From: [Mycoplasma] phocae
Lineage (GTDB): Bacteria; Bacillota_I; Bacilli_A; Mycoplasmatales; Metamycoplasmataceae
DNA: 64,000 nt
Reading direction: 5' to 3'
Assembly (NCBI RefSeq): GCF_003332325.1
Contig: NZ_CP029295.1
Location: forward strand, 124,001 to 188,000
The position numbers and the translations under genes are program-made. The notes beneath the pieces were generated by a model, which saw nothing but the letters and a program-made list of their open reading frames with translations, did no database searches and was not told the DNA's origin. Positions 49,555 to 60,092 of this stretch are shown in pieces (within the stretch, counting starts at the first letter, position 1; the number at the start of each line of letters is the position of its first letter).

Positions 49555-51939
49555 TTATTTATTAATATTTTCTCATTTTCATTCAATTATTTCTGGCATG
49601 TCGTAACCATATTTTCTAATATACTCTTTATGGTCAACAATTTTCTTTTCAATTTCTTGAACAAATGATTTTGCTTTTTCGCCATATACCATCTTGGCCG
49701 CATCAATTGAAATGTGGAAACGGTCCATGTCACTTAATTGTCTAATATCGAAACTAGTTGTAATATCTCCGTTTTCACGATAACCGTGTACAACTAGATT
49801 TCTATTTTTACGTGTAAAGAATATATCACGTATTAATCCTTCGTATCCATGGAATGCAAACATGATTGGTTTATTAGTAGTAAATACTTTATCAAATTCT
49901 TCGTCACTAATTCCTCTTGGATCGATTTTTGGTGATCTAAGTTTTAGTAAATCAACAACATTCACATATCTTATTTTTAGATCTGGAAAGGCTTTATGCA
50001 TAATTGAAATTGCTGCTAGTGATTCTAAATTTGATTCAACACCACAAGAAACGAAAACAATATCTGGCTCTTCATTTTTTGAAACGTTTGATGCTCAATC
50101 AATAACTTTATATCCCTTATTAACTAATTCTTCTGCTTCTTCAATACTAAAGAATTGTTCTCTAGGTTGTTTTGATGCAACAATTAGGTTAATTACATTT
50201 CTTTCCTTAAATGATTTATCCATTACTGCAAGTAAAGTATTGGTATCTCCAGGTAAATATTCACGTATTAATTCTGGACGTTTATCAGCTAAATGTCCTA
50301 AAATTCCAGGATCTTGGTGAGTATAACCATTATGGTCTTGTTGGAATGCATTTGATGTTGCGATGATATTTAATGAAGGATAATCTGCTCTTCATTTTAA
50401 CTCTAATGATTTTTTAATTCATTTCATATGTTGGGTTAACATTGAATCTACTACTCTTAAAAATGATTCATAAGAAGCAAAAAATCCATGTCTTCCTGTT
50501 AATACATATCCTTCTAGAAATCCTTCAGCTTGATGTTCACTTAATTGTGAGTCAATAATTCTTCCTTCAGGACTAATTCATTCGTCATATTTTTGAATAC
50601 TTTTTTCAAGTCATTGACGTTGTGTGACTTCAAATAAACTAAATAGTCTGTTTGATTTAGTTTCATCTGGTCCAAAAACTCTAAAATTATCTTGATTATC
50701 ACGAATAATTTGAGCAGCGTATTTAGACATTTCTGCCATATCTTGAGCCTTGATTTCGCCAGGCTTTTTGATGTCTAAGGCATATTTTTTTCAATCAACT
50801 AATTTTAATAATTTTGAATTTATACCCCCATTTGTAACGGGATGAACTGCCATTCTTTTCAACCCTTTTGGCGCTATTTCTCTAATTTCACTAATAATTT
50901 TTCCATTTTCATCAAAAAGTTCGTGTGGTTTATATGACATTAATCATGCTTCAAGCGCATCAATTTTTTCCATTTTAAATGCTGAAACAGGAATTGGCAC
51001 TTGGTGAGCTCTAAATGAACCCTCAACAGCTTCATTATTTCAGATCTTAGGTCCAGTTCAACCCTTTGGTGTTCTAACGATCATAACTGGTCAATTTGGT
51101 CTAGTAGCTTCTTTTGCTGAGTGTTTTCTAGCATTTTTTCTAATTTCTAGAATTTCCTCAATAGCTTGGTCCATAGCTTTTGCCATGATTTTGTGATTTT
51201 CTAGGTGATTATCACTTTCTTTGTGATTTACAAAAATTGGATTTCAACCAAGACCAACAAAATAAGATCTTAATTCCTCTTCTGATTTTCTAGCTAAAAT
51301 TGTTGGATTAGAAATCTTTCCGCCATTTAAGTGAAGAATTGGTAATACTGCTCCATCATTTACTGGGTTAATAAATACATTTGAAAATCATCCGGCTGCT
51401 AGTGGTCCAGTTTCAGCTTCTCCATCTCCAATTACTGTTGCAGCAATGAGATCTGGATTATCTAAAATAGCTCCAGTTGCATGACTTAATGAATATCCAA
51501 GCTCTCCACCTTCGTGAATTGATCCAGGTGTTTCAGGAGCAGCGTGACTAGCTGTTCCGCCAGGAAATGAGAAACGTTTGAACATTTTCTTAAGTCCTAA
51601 TTCATCTTCGGAAATTTCTGGGTATATTTCTGTATATGAACCGTCAAGATATGAGTTGGAAATCATAACTTGTCCACCGTGTCCAGGTCCTTCTATGTAA
51701 AACATTTCTAAATTATATTTATTGATGGCTCTATTTAAATGTGCATATATAAAGTTTTGTCCAGGAATTGTTCCTCAATGGCCAATTGGATATAATTTAA
51801 TATCATCTTTTGTTAATTTTCTTTTTAGTAAAGGATTATCTCTTAGGTAAATTTGGGCAACGCTTAAAAAATTTGCTGCCCTAAATCATTTATCCACTTT
51901 TTCAAGGTATTTATCTTCATCAAAAATTGTTTTTTTCAT
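49555..51939 (-). CDS. xfp: Xylulose-5-phosphate/fructose-6-phosphate phosphoketolase
   Basis: 794 residues, normal for the family (about 790-830). Thiamine-diphosphate enzyme that cleaves xylulose 5-phosphate with phosphate to acetyl phosphate and glyceraldehyde 3-phosphate. N-terminal [19 protein letters not shown] and GPGHGG; ThDP/Mg site [11 protein letters not shown] with downstream Asn; [14 protein letters not shown]-terminal [18 protein letters not shown] and [13 protein letters not shown]. Frame checked across its TGA codons to TAA at 49555. Acetyl phosphate can give ATP through acetate kinase (not here). Site aaaggagaagt before ATG 51939. Confidence 0.97.
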
Positions 51940-52141
51940 ACTTCTCCTTTAAAATTATAATTTTGGCATGTTATGTATAACAAGTTTTATTTTAATTTTA
52001 CTAGATTTAGTAATTATTTTTCTATTTATGGCTTTTTTGTTTTTATTTAGTTTGTTAGATATGATTTTTAATCACATTTTTATAATATTTTGTCGAATTA
52101 CAAATTATTTCAAATTAAAAAAACTACAAAAAAAATAATTT

Positions 52142-52150
52142 TGTTATAAT
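52142..52150 (+). promoter_or_regulatory. Extended -10 promoter of the S10 operon
   Basis: TGTTATAAT, i.e. TG-n-TATAAT, about 120 bases upstream of rpsJ and 25 bases before the leader hairpin. Confidence 0.6.
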
Positions 52151-52174
52151 TAACATGAAATTGTGACTTAGAAC

Positions 52175-52230
52175 CACAAGGTTACGATATGCCGAGCTTA
52201 GTTGTTCATCTTGGTATTCGATAACTTGTG
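52175..52230 (+). promoter_or_regulatory. Long bulged hairpin in the S10 operon leader
   Basis: ccacaag...cttgtg encloses a stem of about 20 pairs with three single-base bulges and a 13-base loop: acaag/cttgt, tta/taa, cg/cg, then atgccgag/cttggtat with G-U pairs. It is not followed by a T-run, so it is a leader structure rather than a terminator. Position suggests autogenous control by a ribosomal protein, such as L4 in other bacteria; inference. Confidence 0.55.
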
Positions 52231-52268
52231 CGGAGTCGCTTCAATAAAATGAAGAAGGAGAACAAACT

Positions 52269-52571
52269 ATGAAATTAGAAATTAAAATAAAAGCTTTTGA
52301 TGCTCAGTTAGTAGATGACGCTGCTAAAAAAGTTGTGCTATTGGCTAAAGCCGAAAATGCAAAAATTAGTGGTCCAATTCCTCTACCAACACGTAAGGAA
52401 ATTATTACTATTTTAAGATCTGTCCACGTTAATAAAAAATCTCGTGAACAATTTGAAAGTAGAACACATAAGCGTTTAATTATTTTATCAGAAGTATCTG
52501 ATGCATTAGTTGACAAGGCAAAAAGATTAGAACTACCTGCCGGAGTTCAAATTAGCTTAAAATCTAATTAG
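52269..52571 (+). CDS. rpsJ: Ribosomal protein S10
   Basis: 100 residues; family hallmark SGPIPLPTRKEIITILRSVHVNKKSREQFE spans the middle and the C-terminus has LPAGVQISLK. First gene of the S10-spc operon, with site gaaggagaac. S10 assembles into the 30S head. Confidence 0.98.
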   Translation: MKLEIKIKAFDAQLVDDAAKKVVLLAKAENAKISGPIPLPTRKEIITILRSVHVNKKSREQFESRTHKRLIILSEVSDALVDKAKRLELPAGVQISLKSN

Positions 52572-52636
52572 TCAAATAATTAGACTTTGTTTTTATTTTT
52601 AAAAACATTTAAATTTTAAATCTCGAAAGGAAAAAT

Positions 52637-53449
52637 ATGAAAGGAATCTTAGGAAGAAAAGTTGGAATGACACAACTATTTACCGCTGATGGAAAATTAA
52701 TTCCAGCAACAGTTATAGAAGTTAAACCAAATGTTGTTACTAAAGTTCTTACCTCAGAAAAAAATGGATATGTTGCAACTCAACTATCTGTTGAAGATAA
52801 GAAAAAATCACAAATTAAAAATCCTGAAATTAACTATTTCAAACAATCAAATACAACACCTAAGCGCTTCGTGAAAGAAATCCGTAATATGACCGGATAT
52901 AACTTGGGTGACACTTTAGATACTTCTATTTTTGAAGCTGGTGACATTGTTGATGTTACTGCTATATCAAAAGGAAAAGGTTTCGCAGGTGCTATTAAAA
53001 GATGAAACCAACACATCGGACCTAAATCACATGGTGGTGGTGGTGGATCTCAACCTATAAGACAAACCGGTTCTATTGGAGATATCTCTGGAAATAGAGT
53101 TTGAAAAGGTATGACAATGCCTGGACATTTAGGAGCTGAACAAGTTACCGTTCAAAACCTAGAAGTTATAAAAGAAGACGCCGAAAACAACCTTTTAATT
53201 ATTAAAGGTAGTGTACCAGGTGCTAAGGGTGCATTTCTAGTTATTAAAAATGCTAAGAAATCAGTTCAAAAAAGAAGCCCAATTTCATTGGTTAACTTAA
53301 AAGAAGCTTTAGCAAAAAATGAAATTTTCGAACATGCTAAGAAATACAATTTGGAATTAAATATGGAAATGTCATTGAAAGAAATGAAATTAGCTTTAGA
53401 TGAAGCAATTGCTAAAGTTGAAAAATCAGAACCAGAAGGAGAAAAATAA
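52637..53449 (+). CDS. rplC: Ribosomal protein L3
   Basis: 270 residues (about 210 usual). [13 protein letters not shown] at the start, conserved [15 protein letters not shown] and the tip [19 protein letters not shown] that reaches the peptidyl transferase centre. The extra length is a C-terminal helical extension rich in Lys and Glu (after [13 protein letters not shown]). TGA codons at W of RW and VW. Site cgaaaggaaa. The stop shares a base with the rplD start (TAATG). Confidence 0.98.
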
Positions 53450-54414
53450 TGGCAAAAAAATCATTATTAGAAAAATACTATATCTCTGAAAAGTTTGATA
53501 AACAAAGAAATATTTCATTTAATTTCAAAAAAGCAAATAAGAAAATTTCAGGAAATTTCCCTAACTTTTTTGAAGCTGTTGAAGAATTCATTAGAGTTAG
53601 TGAAAAAACCAAAAATGACACTAGAGTATGATTCCACCGTGATGGTGCATACCGTGGATCAGTTAATATAGAAAAAGCTAAAATTATTGTTTCTAAAGTT
53701 ACTCAATCTAAAGTTGAAAATACTAAAGCAATTGAATTTATCGAAAAAGAAAATCTTGTTGATAAAGCGTTGCCTAAAAAGGTTTCTATTGTTACTAAAA
53801 AAACTAATAGTAAAAGAAAATTCAATTTTAGTACAGCAAATTTACCAAAATCAGTATTCGGATTAGAAAAAATTTATAACCAAGCAATATTCGACGCTAT
53901 TTTATCAGAAAGAGGAGCAAAAAGACTAGCAACTCATAAAGTTAAGAATCGTGGAGAAGTTAGCGGTACTGGTAAAAAACCTTGAGATCAAAAACACACT
54001 GGTAGAGCTCGTAGTGGTTCTCTAAGATCACCTATTTTTGTTGGTGGTGGTAGAGCATTCGGACCAACAGTTGAAAGAAATTATGATCTAAAAATTAATA
54101 AAAAAGCTAGAAGAAATGCGTTATTTTCAGCACTATCATTGTTAGCTAAAGATAAAGCCGTTCTTGTTAAAGATTTACAATTAGACAAAATTTCTACTAG
54201 ATCATTATTAATTGAATTGGCAAAAGATGATTTAGCTAATTTAAATAATATATTAATTGTATCTTCAAATGAAACAGTATTTATGTCAGCAAGAAATTTA
54301 CCAAATGTTAAGGTTTCTAAAGTTTCAAGTTTATCAATTGAATCATTATTAGCTGCTGATGTACTTGTAATTGGATTAGAAGAAATTAAATTCTTAGAAG
54401 GGATGGCAAAATAA
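53449..54414 (+). CDS. rplD: Ribosomal protein L4 with long N-terminal extension
   Basis: 321 residues, over 100 more than usual (about 205). The L4 core begins near residue 125 ([17 protein letters not shown]) and holds [19 protein letters not shown] then [19 protein letters not shown], the loop entering the exit tunnel. Residues 1-115 are a Lys-rich extra domain ([33 protein letters not shown]). I see no better internal start with a ribosome binding site, and ATG 53449 is coupled to rplC, so the extension is probably real. Part of it resembles a nucleic-acid-binding fold; uncertain. Confidence 0.95.
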
Positions 54415-54896
54415 TGAACGTAAATGAAGTTATTAAGTATCCAGTTTTAACAGAAAAATCTGAAATTTCTCGTTCAGGTCAAAATGTTTATACTTTTGTT
54501 GTTGACAAACGTACAAACAAAATTGAAGTTAAAAAAGCAGTTGAATTTATTTTTGATGTTAAGGTTTTAAAAGTTAATATTATTAACTATGATAAAAAAC
54601 CAGCAAAATTAGGAAGATTTGCCGGTTTTAAAAATGCGGTTAAAAAAGCAATCGTTTATTTAGATGAAAAATCAAAAATAATTTTATTTGCTGATGAGGC
54701 TAAGGAAGATAAAAAATCAAGTGATCCTAAACCAGATAAAAAAGTTGAAAAAAGCTTATCTGCAGCAGAATTAAAAGCAGCAGAAAAAATTAAGAAAGCT
54801 GAATCTTCGAAAAAAATGTCAAAATCAGAAGCTGCAGTAGAAAATGAAGAATCACAATCTAAACCAAAATCTGAAGCAAAAAAAGCTGATAAATAA
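54414..54896 (+). CDS. rplW: Ribosomal protein L23 with charged C-terminal extension
   Basis: 160 residues. The L23 domain is residues 1-95 (VIKYPVLTEKSEISR, YTFVVDKRTNKIEVKKAVEF). The remaining 65 residues are a low-complexity Lys/Glu/Ser/Ala tail (SLSAAELKAAEKIKKAESSK), probably flexible. L23 sits at the tunnel exit, where trigger factor and SRP dock. Coupled to rplD (TAATG). Confidence 0.96.
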   Translation: MNVNEVIKYPVLTEKSEISRSGQNVYTFVVDKRTNKIEVKKAVEFIFDVKVLKVNIINYDKKPAKLGRFAGFKNAVKKAIVYLDEKSKIILFADEAKEDKKSSDPKPDKKVEKSLSAAELKAAEKIKKAESSKKMSKSEAAVENEESQSKPKSEAKKADK

Positions 54897-55050
54897 TACA
54901 TTAAAATGATAACTGCATATTAATATAGTTATCTCATTGCAAAAAAGCAAAATAAGAAAAGTAATTAATTTTGATTGATTATAAAATTAATTTAAATGAA
55001 AATTATAGTTCTTAAAAGAAAAAAAATATTTTTAAGAAAGAGAGAAAAAT
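54897..55050 (+). promoter_or_regulatory. Intergenic break with hairpins between rplW and rplB
   Basis: 154-base gap in an otherwise packed operon. Hairpin gataact (54908-54914) / agttatc (54927-54933), then a TATAAA at 54980-54985 and a second hairpin ttcttaaaa (55009-55017) / ttttaagaa (55030-55038) just before the rplB ribosome binding site (aagaaagagag). It may hold an internal promoter or a processing site. Confidence 0.45.
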
Positions 55051-55896
55051 ATGGCTATTAAGAAATTTAAAGCTTATACAAATGGACGCCGTAATATGTC
55101 TTCTCTTGATTATCAAGCAAATTTAACAGGTCATGCACCAGAAAAATCATTGCTTGTTACTCTTCCATCTCGTTCAGGAAGAAATAATCAAGGAAAAATT
55201 ACTACTCGTCATCATGGTGGTAGATTAAAAAGATTTTATCGTATCATAGATTTCAAAAGAAATAAAGACGGAATCTTAGGTAAGGTAAAAACTATTGAAT
55301 ATGATCCAAATAGATCAGCAAATATTTCATTAGTTGTTTACGCCGATGGTGAAAAAAGATATATCATAAGCCCTAAAGGAATAAAAGTTGGACAAACCGT
55401 TATTTCTGGAGAAGCAGTTGATATCCAAATCGGAAACCACATGGCATTAAAAGATATGCCTGAAGGTACACTAGTTCACAATATTGAATTACAACCAAAA
55501 CAAGGTGGAATTGTTGCCAGATCAGCTGGAAGTTCAGCTCAAATTCTAGGTAAAGATGAAACTGGTAGATATGTAATTTTAAAATTAAAATCAGGTGAAG
55601 TTAGAAAATTCCTAGGAATCTGTCGTGCAACAATTGGTGAAGTTGGAAACGAAGAACATTCACTTGTAAATATAGGTAAAGCAGGAAGAAACAGATTAAG
55701 AGGTATTAGACCGACTGTTAGAGGTTCTGCTATGAACCCAAATGATCACCCACATGGTGGTGGTGAAGGACATCAACCTATTGGTAGAAAAAGTCCTATG
55801 ACACCATGAGGTAAAAAGGCACTTGGAGTTAAAACAAGAGCAACCAAAAAAGCATCAAATCAATTTATTATTAGAAGAAGAAAGGAAAGTAAATAA
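55051..55896 (+). CDS. rplB: Ribosomal protein L2
   Basis: 281 residues. Conserved [20 protein letters not shown] near the start, [20 protein letters not shown] and [18 protein letters not shown] near the end (His of the catalytic-centre loop). TGA at 55807 is Trp in TPWGK. Stop overlaps the rpsS start by one base. Confidence 0.98.
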
Positions 55897-56171
55897 TGGC
55901 ACGTTCATTAAAAAAAGAACCATTTGTGGATGACCACTTAATGAAAAAAGTTGTTGCTATTTTAGACAATAAGGCACCAAAACGTCCAATTAAAACATGA
56001 TCAAGACGTTCAACAATCTATCCTGATTTCATTGGATTAACATTCCAAGTTCACAATGGTCATGCTTTCATTGATGTGTTTGTAACAAATGATATGGTAG
56101 GACATAAATTAGGTGAATTCGCACCTACAAGAACATTTAATGGCCATGGCGCAGATAAAGGAAAGAAATAA
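55896..56171 (+). CDS. rpsS: Ribosomal protein S19
   Basis: 91 residues. [18 protein letters not shown] start, [20 protein letters not shown] with TGA-coded Trp, and [20 protein letters not shown] end; full family length. Head of the 30S subunit. rplV follows one base after the stop. Confidence 0.98.
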
Positions 56172-56172
56172 T

Positions 56173-56565
56173 ATGAATAATGATATTTTTAATAAAACTG
56201 TTCATGCGTCAGTTAAAATGCAAAGAATTAGCCCAAGAAAAGCTAGATTAGTTGCAGATTTAATTCGTTATAAATCAGTTAATAATGCCCTTACTATTCT
56301 TAAAAACACAAATAAAAAAGCAACTGAAATTATTATAAAACTTTTAAATTCTGCAATTGCTAACGCAACTAATAATGCAGGGCTTGATGCTACTAAATTG
56401 TATGTCTCAAAAATTCTTGTTAATGATGGACCTACATTAAAAAGATTCCAACCTCACTCAAGAGGTAGAGCATACCCTATTTTAAAGAGAACTAGTCATT
56501 TTTATATTGAAGTAACTGAATTTTCAAATGAAATGAATGAATTAATGAATAAAGGAGATAAATAA
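56173..56565 (+). CDS. rplV: Ribosomal protein L22
   Basis: 130 residues. SVKMQRISPRKARLVADLIR and the hairpin GPTLKRFQPHSRGRAYPILKRTSH that lines the exit tunnel. ATG 56173 follows gaaagaaat; an upstream in-frame ATG at 56113 lies within rpsS and lacks a site. A 15-residue acidic tail follows the core. Confidence 0.97.
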   Translation: MNNDIFNKTVHASVKMQRISPRKARLVADLIRYKSVNNALTILKNTNKKATEIIIKLLNSAIANATNNAGLDATKLYVSKILVNDGPTLKRFQPHSRGRAYPILKRTSHFYIEVTEFSNEMNELMNKGDK

Positions 56566-57299
56566 TGGGTCAAAAAGTCAATCCAAATGGATTTCGTTAC
56601 GGAATTACAAAAAATCTTAATTCAACATGATATTCTGATAAAAAAGACTTTGCTACCTTTTTATTAGAAGATCAAAAAATCTATAATTTCTTTGATAAAA
56701 AAGTTCGTGAATATTTAATTGGACAAGTTCAAATTAGAAGAGATCAACAAGGTCATACAATCGTTTTGGTTTATACTGCTAAACCAGCCGCTTTTTTAGG
56801 AACAAATGGTGAAAATGTTAAAAATTTAACACAACAACTAAAGAAAGTTCTAAAAAACAAAAAAGCTAATATAACAATTAATGTTTTAGAAGTTAAAAAT
56901 GCTGATTTAAACGCTAGACTTTTAGCAGAAGGTATTGCTATTAAATTAGAAAACCGTGGAAGCTTTAGACTTGCACAAAAATTTGCAATTAGAAGTGCTA
57001 TGAAAGCTGGAGCAAAAGGTATTAAAACATCTGTTTCTGGTCGTCTAAACGGTGTTGATATGGCAAGAACTGAAGGTTATAGTGAAGGTGAAATGAAATT
57101 ACATACTTTAAGACAAGATGTACAATATGCTATGACAACAGCTAAAACAACATATGGAATTTTAGGTGTTAAAGTTTGATTATCATTAGGTGAAATTCTT
57201 AACAAAGATCATAATGATTTAATGGAACTAGAAGCTCATAAACCACAAAGAAAACAAAGAAAAGGCGGTGACAAACATGCTTCAACCAAAAAGAACTAA
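56565..57299 (+). CDS. rpsC: Ribosomal protein S3
   Basis: 244 residues. [17 protein letters not shown] start, KH domain with [18 protein letters not shown], and C-terminal [27 protein letters not shown]. Trp at TGA 56628 and 57177. The end overlaps rplP by 23 bases. Confidence 0.98.
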
Positions 57300-57714
57300 A
57301 CATAGAAAAATGTTTCGTATCCGTCATGATAAAGTAAAAGCACATAGAAATAACACTGTTTCATTTGGTGAATTTGGATTAAAATCAACAAGTTCAGCAT
57401 GAATAAGCGCAAGACAAATTGAAGCAGCTCGTATCGCTATTACTCGTCGTATGGGCCGTGAAGGAAAAGTTATTATTAAAATTTTTCCAAGCATGTCAAA
57501 AACTTCAAAACCAATTGGAGTTCGTATGGGTTCTGGTAAAGGATCACCTGATCAATGATTTGCAGTTGTTAAAGAAGGAACAGTAATGTTTGAGGTTTTA
57601 GGTAATACTACTGAAACATTAAAAGATGCTCTAAGACTAGGCGGTCATAAATTACCTGTAACTTGAAAAATCGTATCAAAAGAAATAACCCAAGAACCAA
57701 AGGGGGCAATGTAG
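57277..57714 (+). CDS. rplP: Ribosomal protein L16
   Basis: 145 residues. [19 protein letters not shown] start, [37 protein letters not shown] and [13 protein letters not shown]; normal length. Site aaaggcggtg lies inside rpsC. rpmC begins one base after the stop. Confidence 0.98.
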
Positions 57715-57715
57715 T

Positions 57716-57916
57716 ATGTCTTACTCAGAATTAAAAGAAAAATCTATAAAAGAACTTGAAGAACTTTTATCTAATTTAAAAGCAGAACTATTCTCTTTGC
57801 GTTTTAAAAATTCAACTCGTCAACTAGACCAAGTACACAAAATATCACTTGTAAAAAAAGATATTGCTAGAACATTAACTGCACTAAATGCCAAAAAAAT
57901 GGAAGGAAACAAATAA
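57716..57916 (+). CDS. rpmC: Ribosomal protein L29
   Basis: 66 residues, two-helix protein: [35 protein letters not shown], then [13 protein letters not shown]. Overlaps rpsQ by one base. Confidence 0.96.
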   Translation: MSYSELKEKSIKELEELLSNLKAELFSLRFKNSTRQLDQVHKISLVKKDIARTLTALNAKKMEGNK

Positions 57917-58200
57917 TGGAATCACAAATGAGAGAAAATCACCGTAAAACTTTAATTGGAACTGTTGTTTCAACCAAAAATAACAAAACAATTACTGTTG
58001 TTGTTGAAACTTATGAAAAGCACCCATTATATTTGAAGCGTTTTAAAAAATCTAAAAAGTTTGCTGTTCATGATGAAATGAATGTTGCTAAAATTGGCGA
58101 TGTTGTAAAAATTCAAGAAACAAGACCACTTTCAAAAACAAAACACTTTAGATTAGTAGAAATTAGATCACATGCTTTAGGAGGAAACGACAATGCTTAG
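57916..58200 (+). CDS. rpsQ: Ribosomal protein S17
   Basis: 94 residues. [40 protein letters not shown] and [17 protein letters not shown] are family landmarks. The end overlaps rplN by 8 bases. Confidence 0.97.
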   Translation: MESQMRENHRKTLIGTVVSTKNNKTITVVVETYEKHPLYLKRFKKSKKFAVHDEMNVAKIGDVVKIQETRPLSKTKHFRLVEIRSHALGGNDNA

Positions 58201-58561
58201 AGAGTTTTCAAGATGTAATGTCGCTGATAATTCAGGGGCAAAAGAAGTTATGATCATTAAAAATTTAGGTGGTTCAATAGTTAAATCAACTAATATTGGT
58301 GATGTTGTTGTTGTTACAATTAAAAAAGCAATTCCTAATGGTGTAGTTAAAGAAGGTCAAGTTGTTAAAGCTGTTATTGTTAGAACAAAAAGGGGATTGG
58401 CTAGAGATAATGGTTCTCACATCAGATTCGATGATAATGCTGTTGTTTTAATTAAAGAAGATGGTTCTTTAAGAGGAACACGGGTATTTGGACCTGTCGC
58501 AAGAGAACTACGTGACAAGGGTTATTTAAAAGTTATTTCATTAGCTCCGGAGGTTTTATAA
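58193..58561 (+). CDS. rplN: Ribosomal protein L14
   Basis: 122 residues, exactly the family length. [23 protein letters not shown] as [20 protein letters not shown], and [20 protein letters not shown]. Site taggaggaaac inside rpsQ, so the ATG in the overlap is well supported. rplX starts one base after the stop. Confidence 0.98.
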   Translation: MLREFSRCNVADNSGAKEVMIIKNLGGSIVKSTNIGDVVVVTIKKAIPNGVVKEGQVVKAVIVRTKRGLARDNGSHIRFDDNAVVLIKEDGSLRGTRVFGPVARELRDKGYLKVISLAPEVL

Positions 58562-58562
58562 T

Positions 58563-58898
58563 ATGGCTCAAGCTAAAATTAGAAAAAATGATATGGTTTT
58601 AATTATTTCAGGTAAAGATAAAGGTAAATTTGCATCTGTTATTGCAACAAATCTTAAAAATCAAACTGTAACATTGAAAAAAATTAATTTAAAAACCAAA
58701 CACCACAAACCTTCACAAGAAAATACTGAAGGTAAAATTGAAAAGAAAGAATTTCCAATTCATATGTCAAATGTTGCTTATTTAGCCAAAAAAGGTGCTG
58801 AAGGACAACATTCGATAGGATCAAAAATTGGATGAAAAGTTGATGCTAAAACCGGTAAAAAACAAAGACTAATGAAGAAAGTTAATAAAACAATATAA
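58563..58898 (+). CDS. rplX: Ribosomal protein L24
   Basis: 111 residues. KOW motif [35 protein letters not shown] 58833 is Trp in SKIGWKV. Initiates 50S assembly. Preceded by ccggaggttt. Confidence 0.97.
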
Positions 58899-58909
58899 AG
58901 GAGATAAGC

Positions 58910-59473
58910 ATGGCAAAACAAGAAAAATTATTATTAGAAAATAAATATATCGAGTCAGTTCGTAGTGAACTTGTAAAAGAATTTGGCTATACAAGCGTTA
59001 TGCAAGCTCCCAAATTAAAAAAGATTGTTATTAACATGACTGCCGGTAATGAAGTATCAAATTCAAAAGCTATAGAAGAAGTTATGGTGGAACTAGCACA
59101 AATTACTGGTCAAAAACCATTTCAAACAAAAGCTAAAAAATCTTTAGCATCATGAAAATTACGTGAAGGTATGCCAATGGGCGGAAAAGTAACTTTAAGA
59201 CGTGAAAAAATGTGAGCATTTTTAACAAAATTAATTAATGTTGCTTTACCTCGTGTTCGTGATTTTAATGGAACATCACTAAAAAGTTTCGATGGTCGTG
59301 GAAGTTATGCCATCGGTATAAAAGAAGAAATTATTTTCCCAGAAATTTCGTATGATAAAATTCGTAAATTAAAAGGAATGGATGTCATCATTGTAACCTC
59401 TGCTAAGTCAAATGAAGAAACTTATGCATTATTGAAACATTTAGGAATGCCTTTCGCAAAAGGCAATTTATAA
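58910..59473 (+). CDS. rplE: Ribosomal protein L5
   Basis: 187 residues. [55 protein letters not shown] with TGA-coded Trp, and [20 protein letters not shown]. Contacts 5S rRNA. Site aaaggagataagc. Confidence 0.98.
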
Positions 59474-59483
59474 GGAGTAATAT

Positions 59484-59669
59484 ATGGCTAGAAAATCATT
59501 AATGGTTAAAGCAGAACGTGAACCAAAATTTGCTGTAAGAAAATACACACGTTGCCAACTATGCGGAAGAGTTCATGCAGTGTTGCGTAAATATAAAATT
59601 TGTAGAATTTGTTTTAGAAAATTAGCACATGAAGGAAAAATTCCTGGTGTAAAGAAAGCGAGCTGATAA
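59484..59669 (+). CDS. rpsZ: Ribosomal protein S14, zinc-binding short type
   Basis: 61 residues. [20 protein letters not shown], zinc ligands RCQLCGR and [23 protein letters not shown]; the last sense codon is TGA (Trp, the usual final residue), then TAA. Short C+ form typical of Gram-positives. Confidence 0.98.
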
Positions 59670-59671
59670 TT

Positions 59672-60085
59672 ATGGCAATTATTATTGACCCAATAGCGGA
59701 TATGTTTGTTAGAATGAAAAATGCTATTTCACGTAAATATACAGAAGTACTTTTACCTCATTCAATGAAAAAAGAAAAAATCCTAGAAATAATTAAAAGA
59801 GAAGGATACATTACCAATTTCGAAGTTATCGTAAATGAAAAAACATCATTTAAAGAAATTAAAATTACTTTGAAATACAAAGGAATGAATCAAAATCAAT
59901 CAGCTATTTCAGGATTAAAAAAGGTATCAAAACCTGGTTTAAAAGTATATTCACCAAGTGAAAAATTACCTCGTGTACTAAGTGGTTATGGTACAGCAAT
60001 AATTTCAACATCAAAAGGTTTATTAACAGATAAGGAAGCAAGAAAAGCCAATTTAGGTGGCGAAGTGATTGCTTTTGTGTGATAG
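59672..60085 (+). CDS. rpsH: Ribosomal protein S8
   Basis: 137 residues. DPIADMFVRMKNAISRKYTE start and the RNA-binding end STSKGLLTDKEARKANLGGE. The final residue is Trp coded by TGA 60080, followed by TAG, which is the normal S8 ending ...VIAFVW and good proof of code 4. Confidence 0.98.
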
Positions 60086-60092
60086 GAAAAAT

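Larger units (their letters stand above)
51940..52268. other. Divergent promoter region of xfp and the S10 operon
   Basis: Holds the xfp start-side on the minus strand and, on the plus strand, an extended -10 TGTTATAAT (52142-52150) and a structured leader (52157-52268) of the ribosomal operon. Runs of A precede the -10 (52110-52137). Confidence 0.6.
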
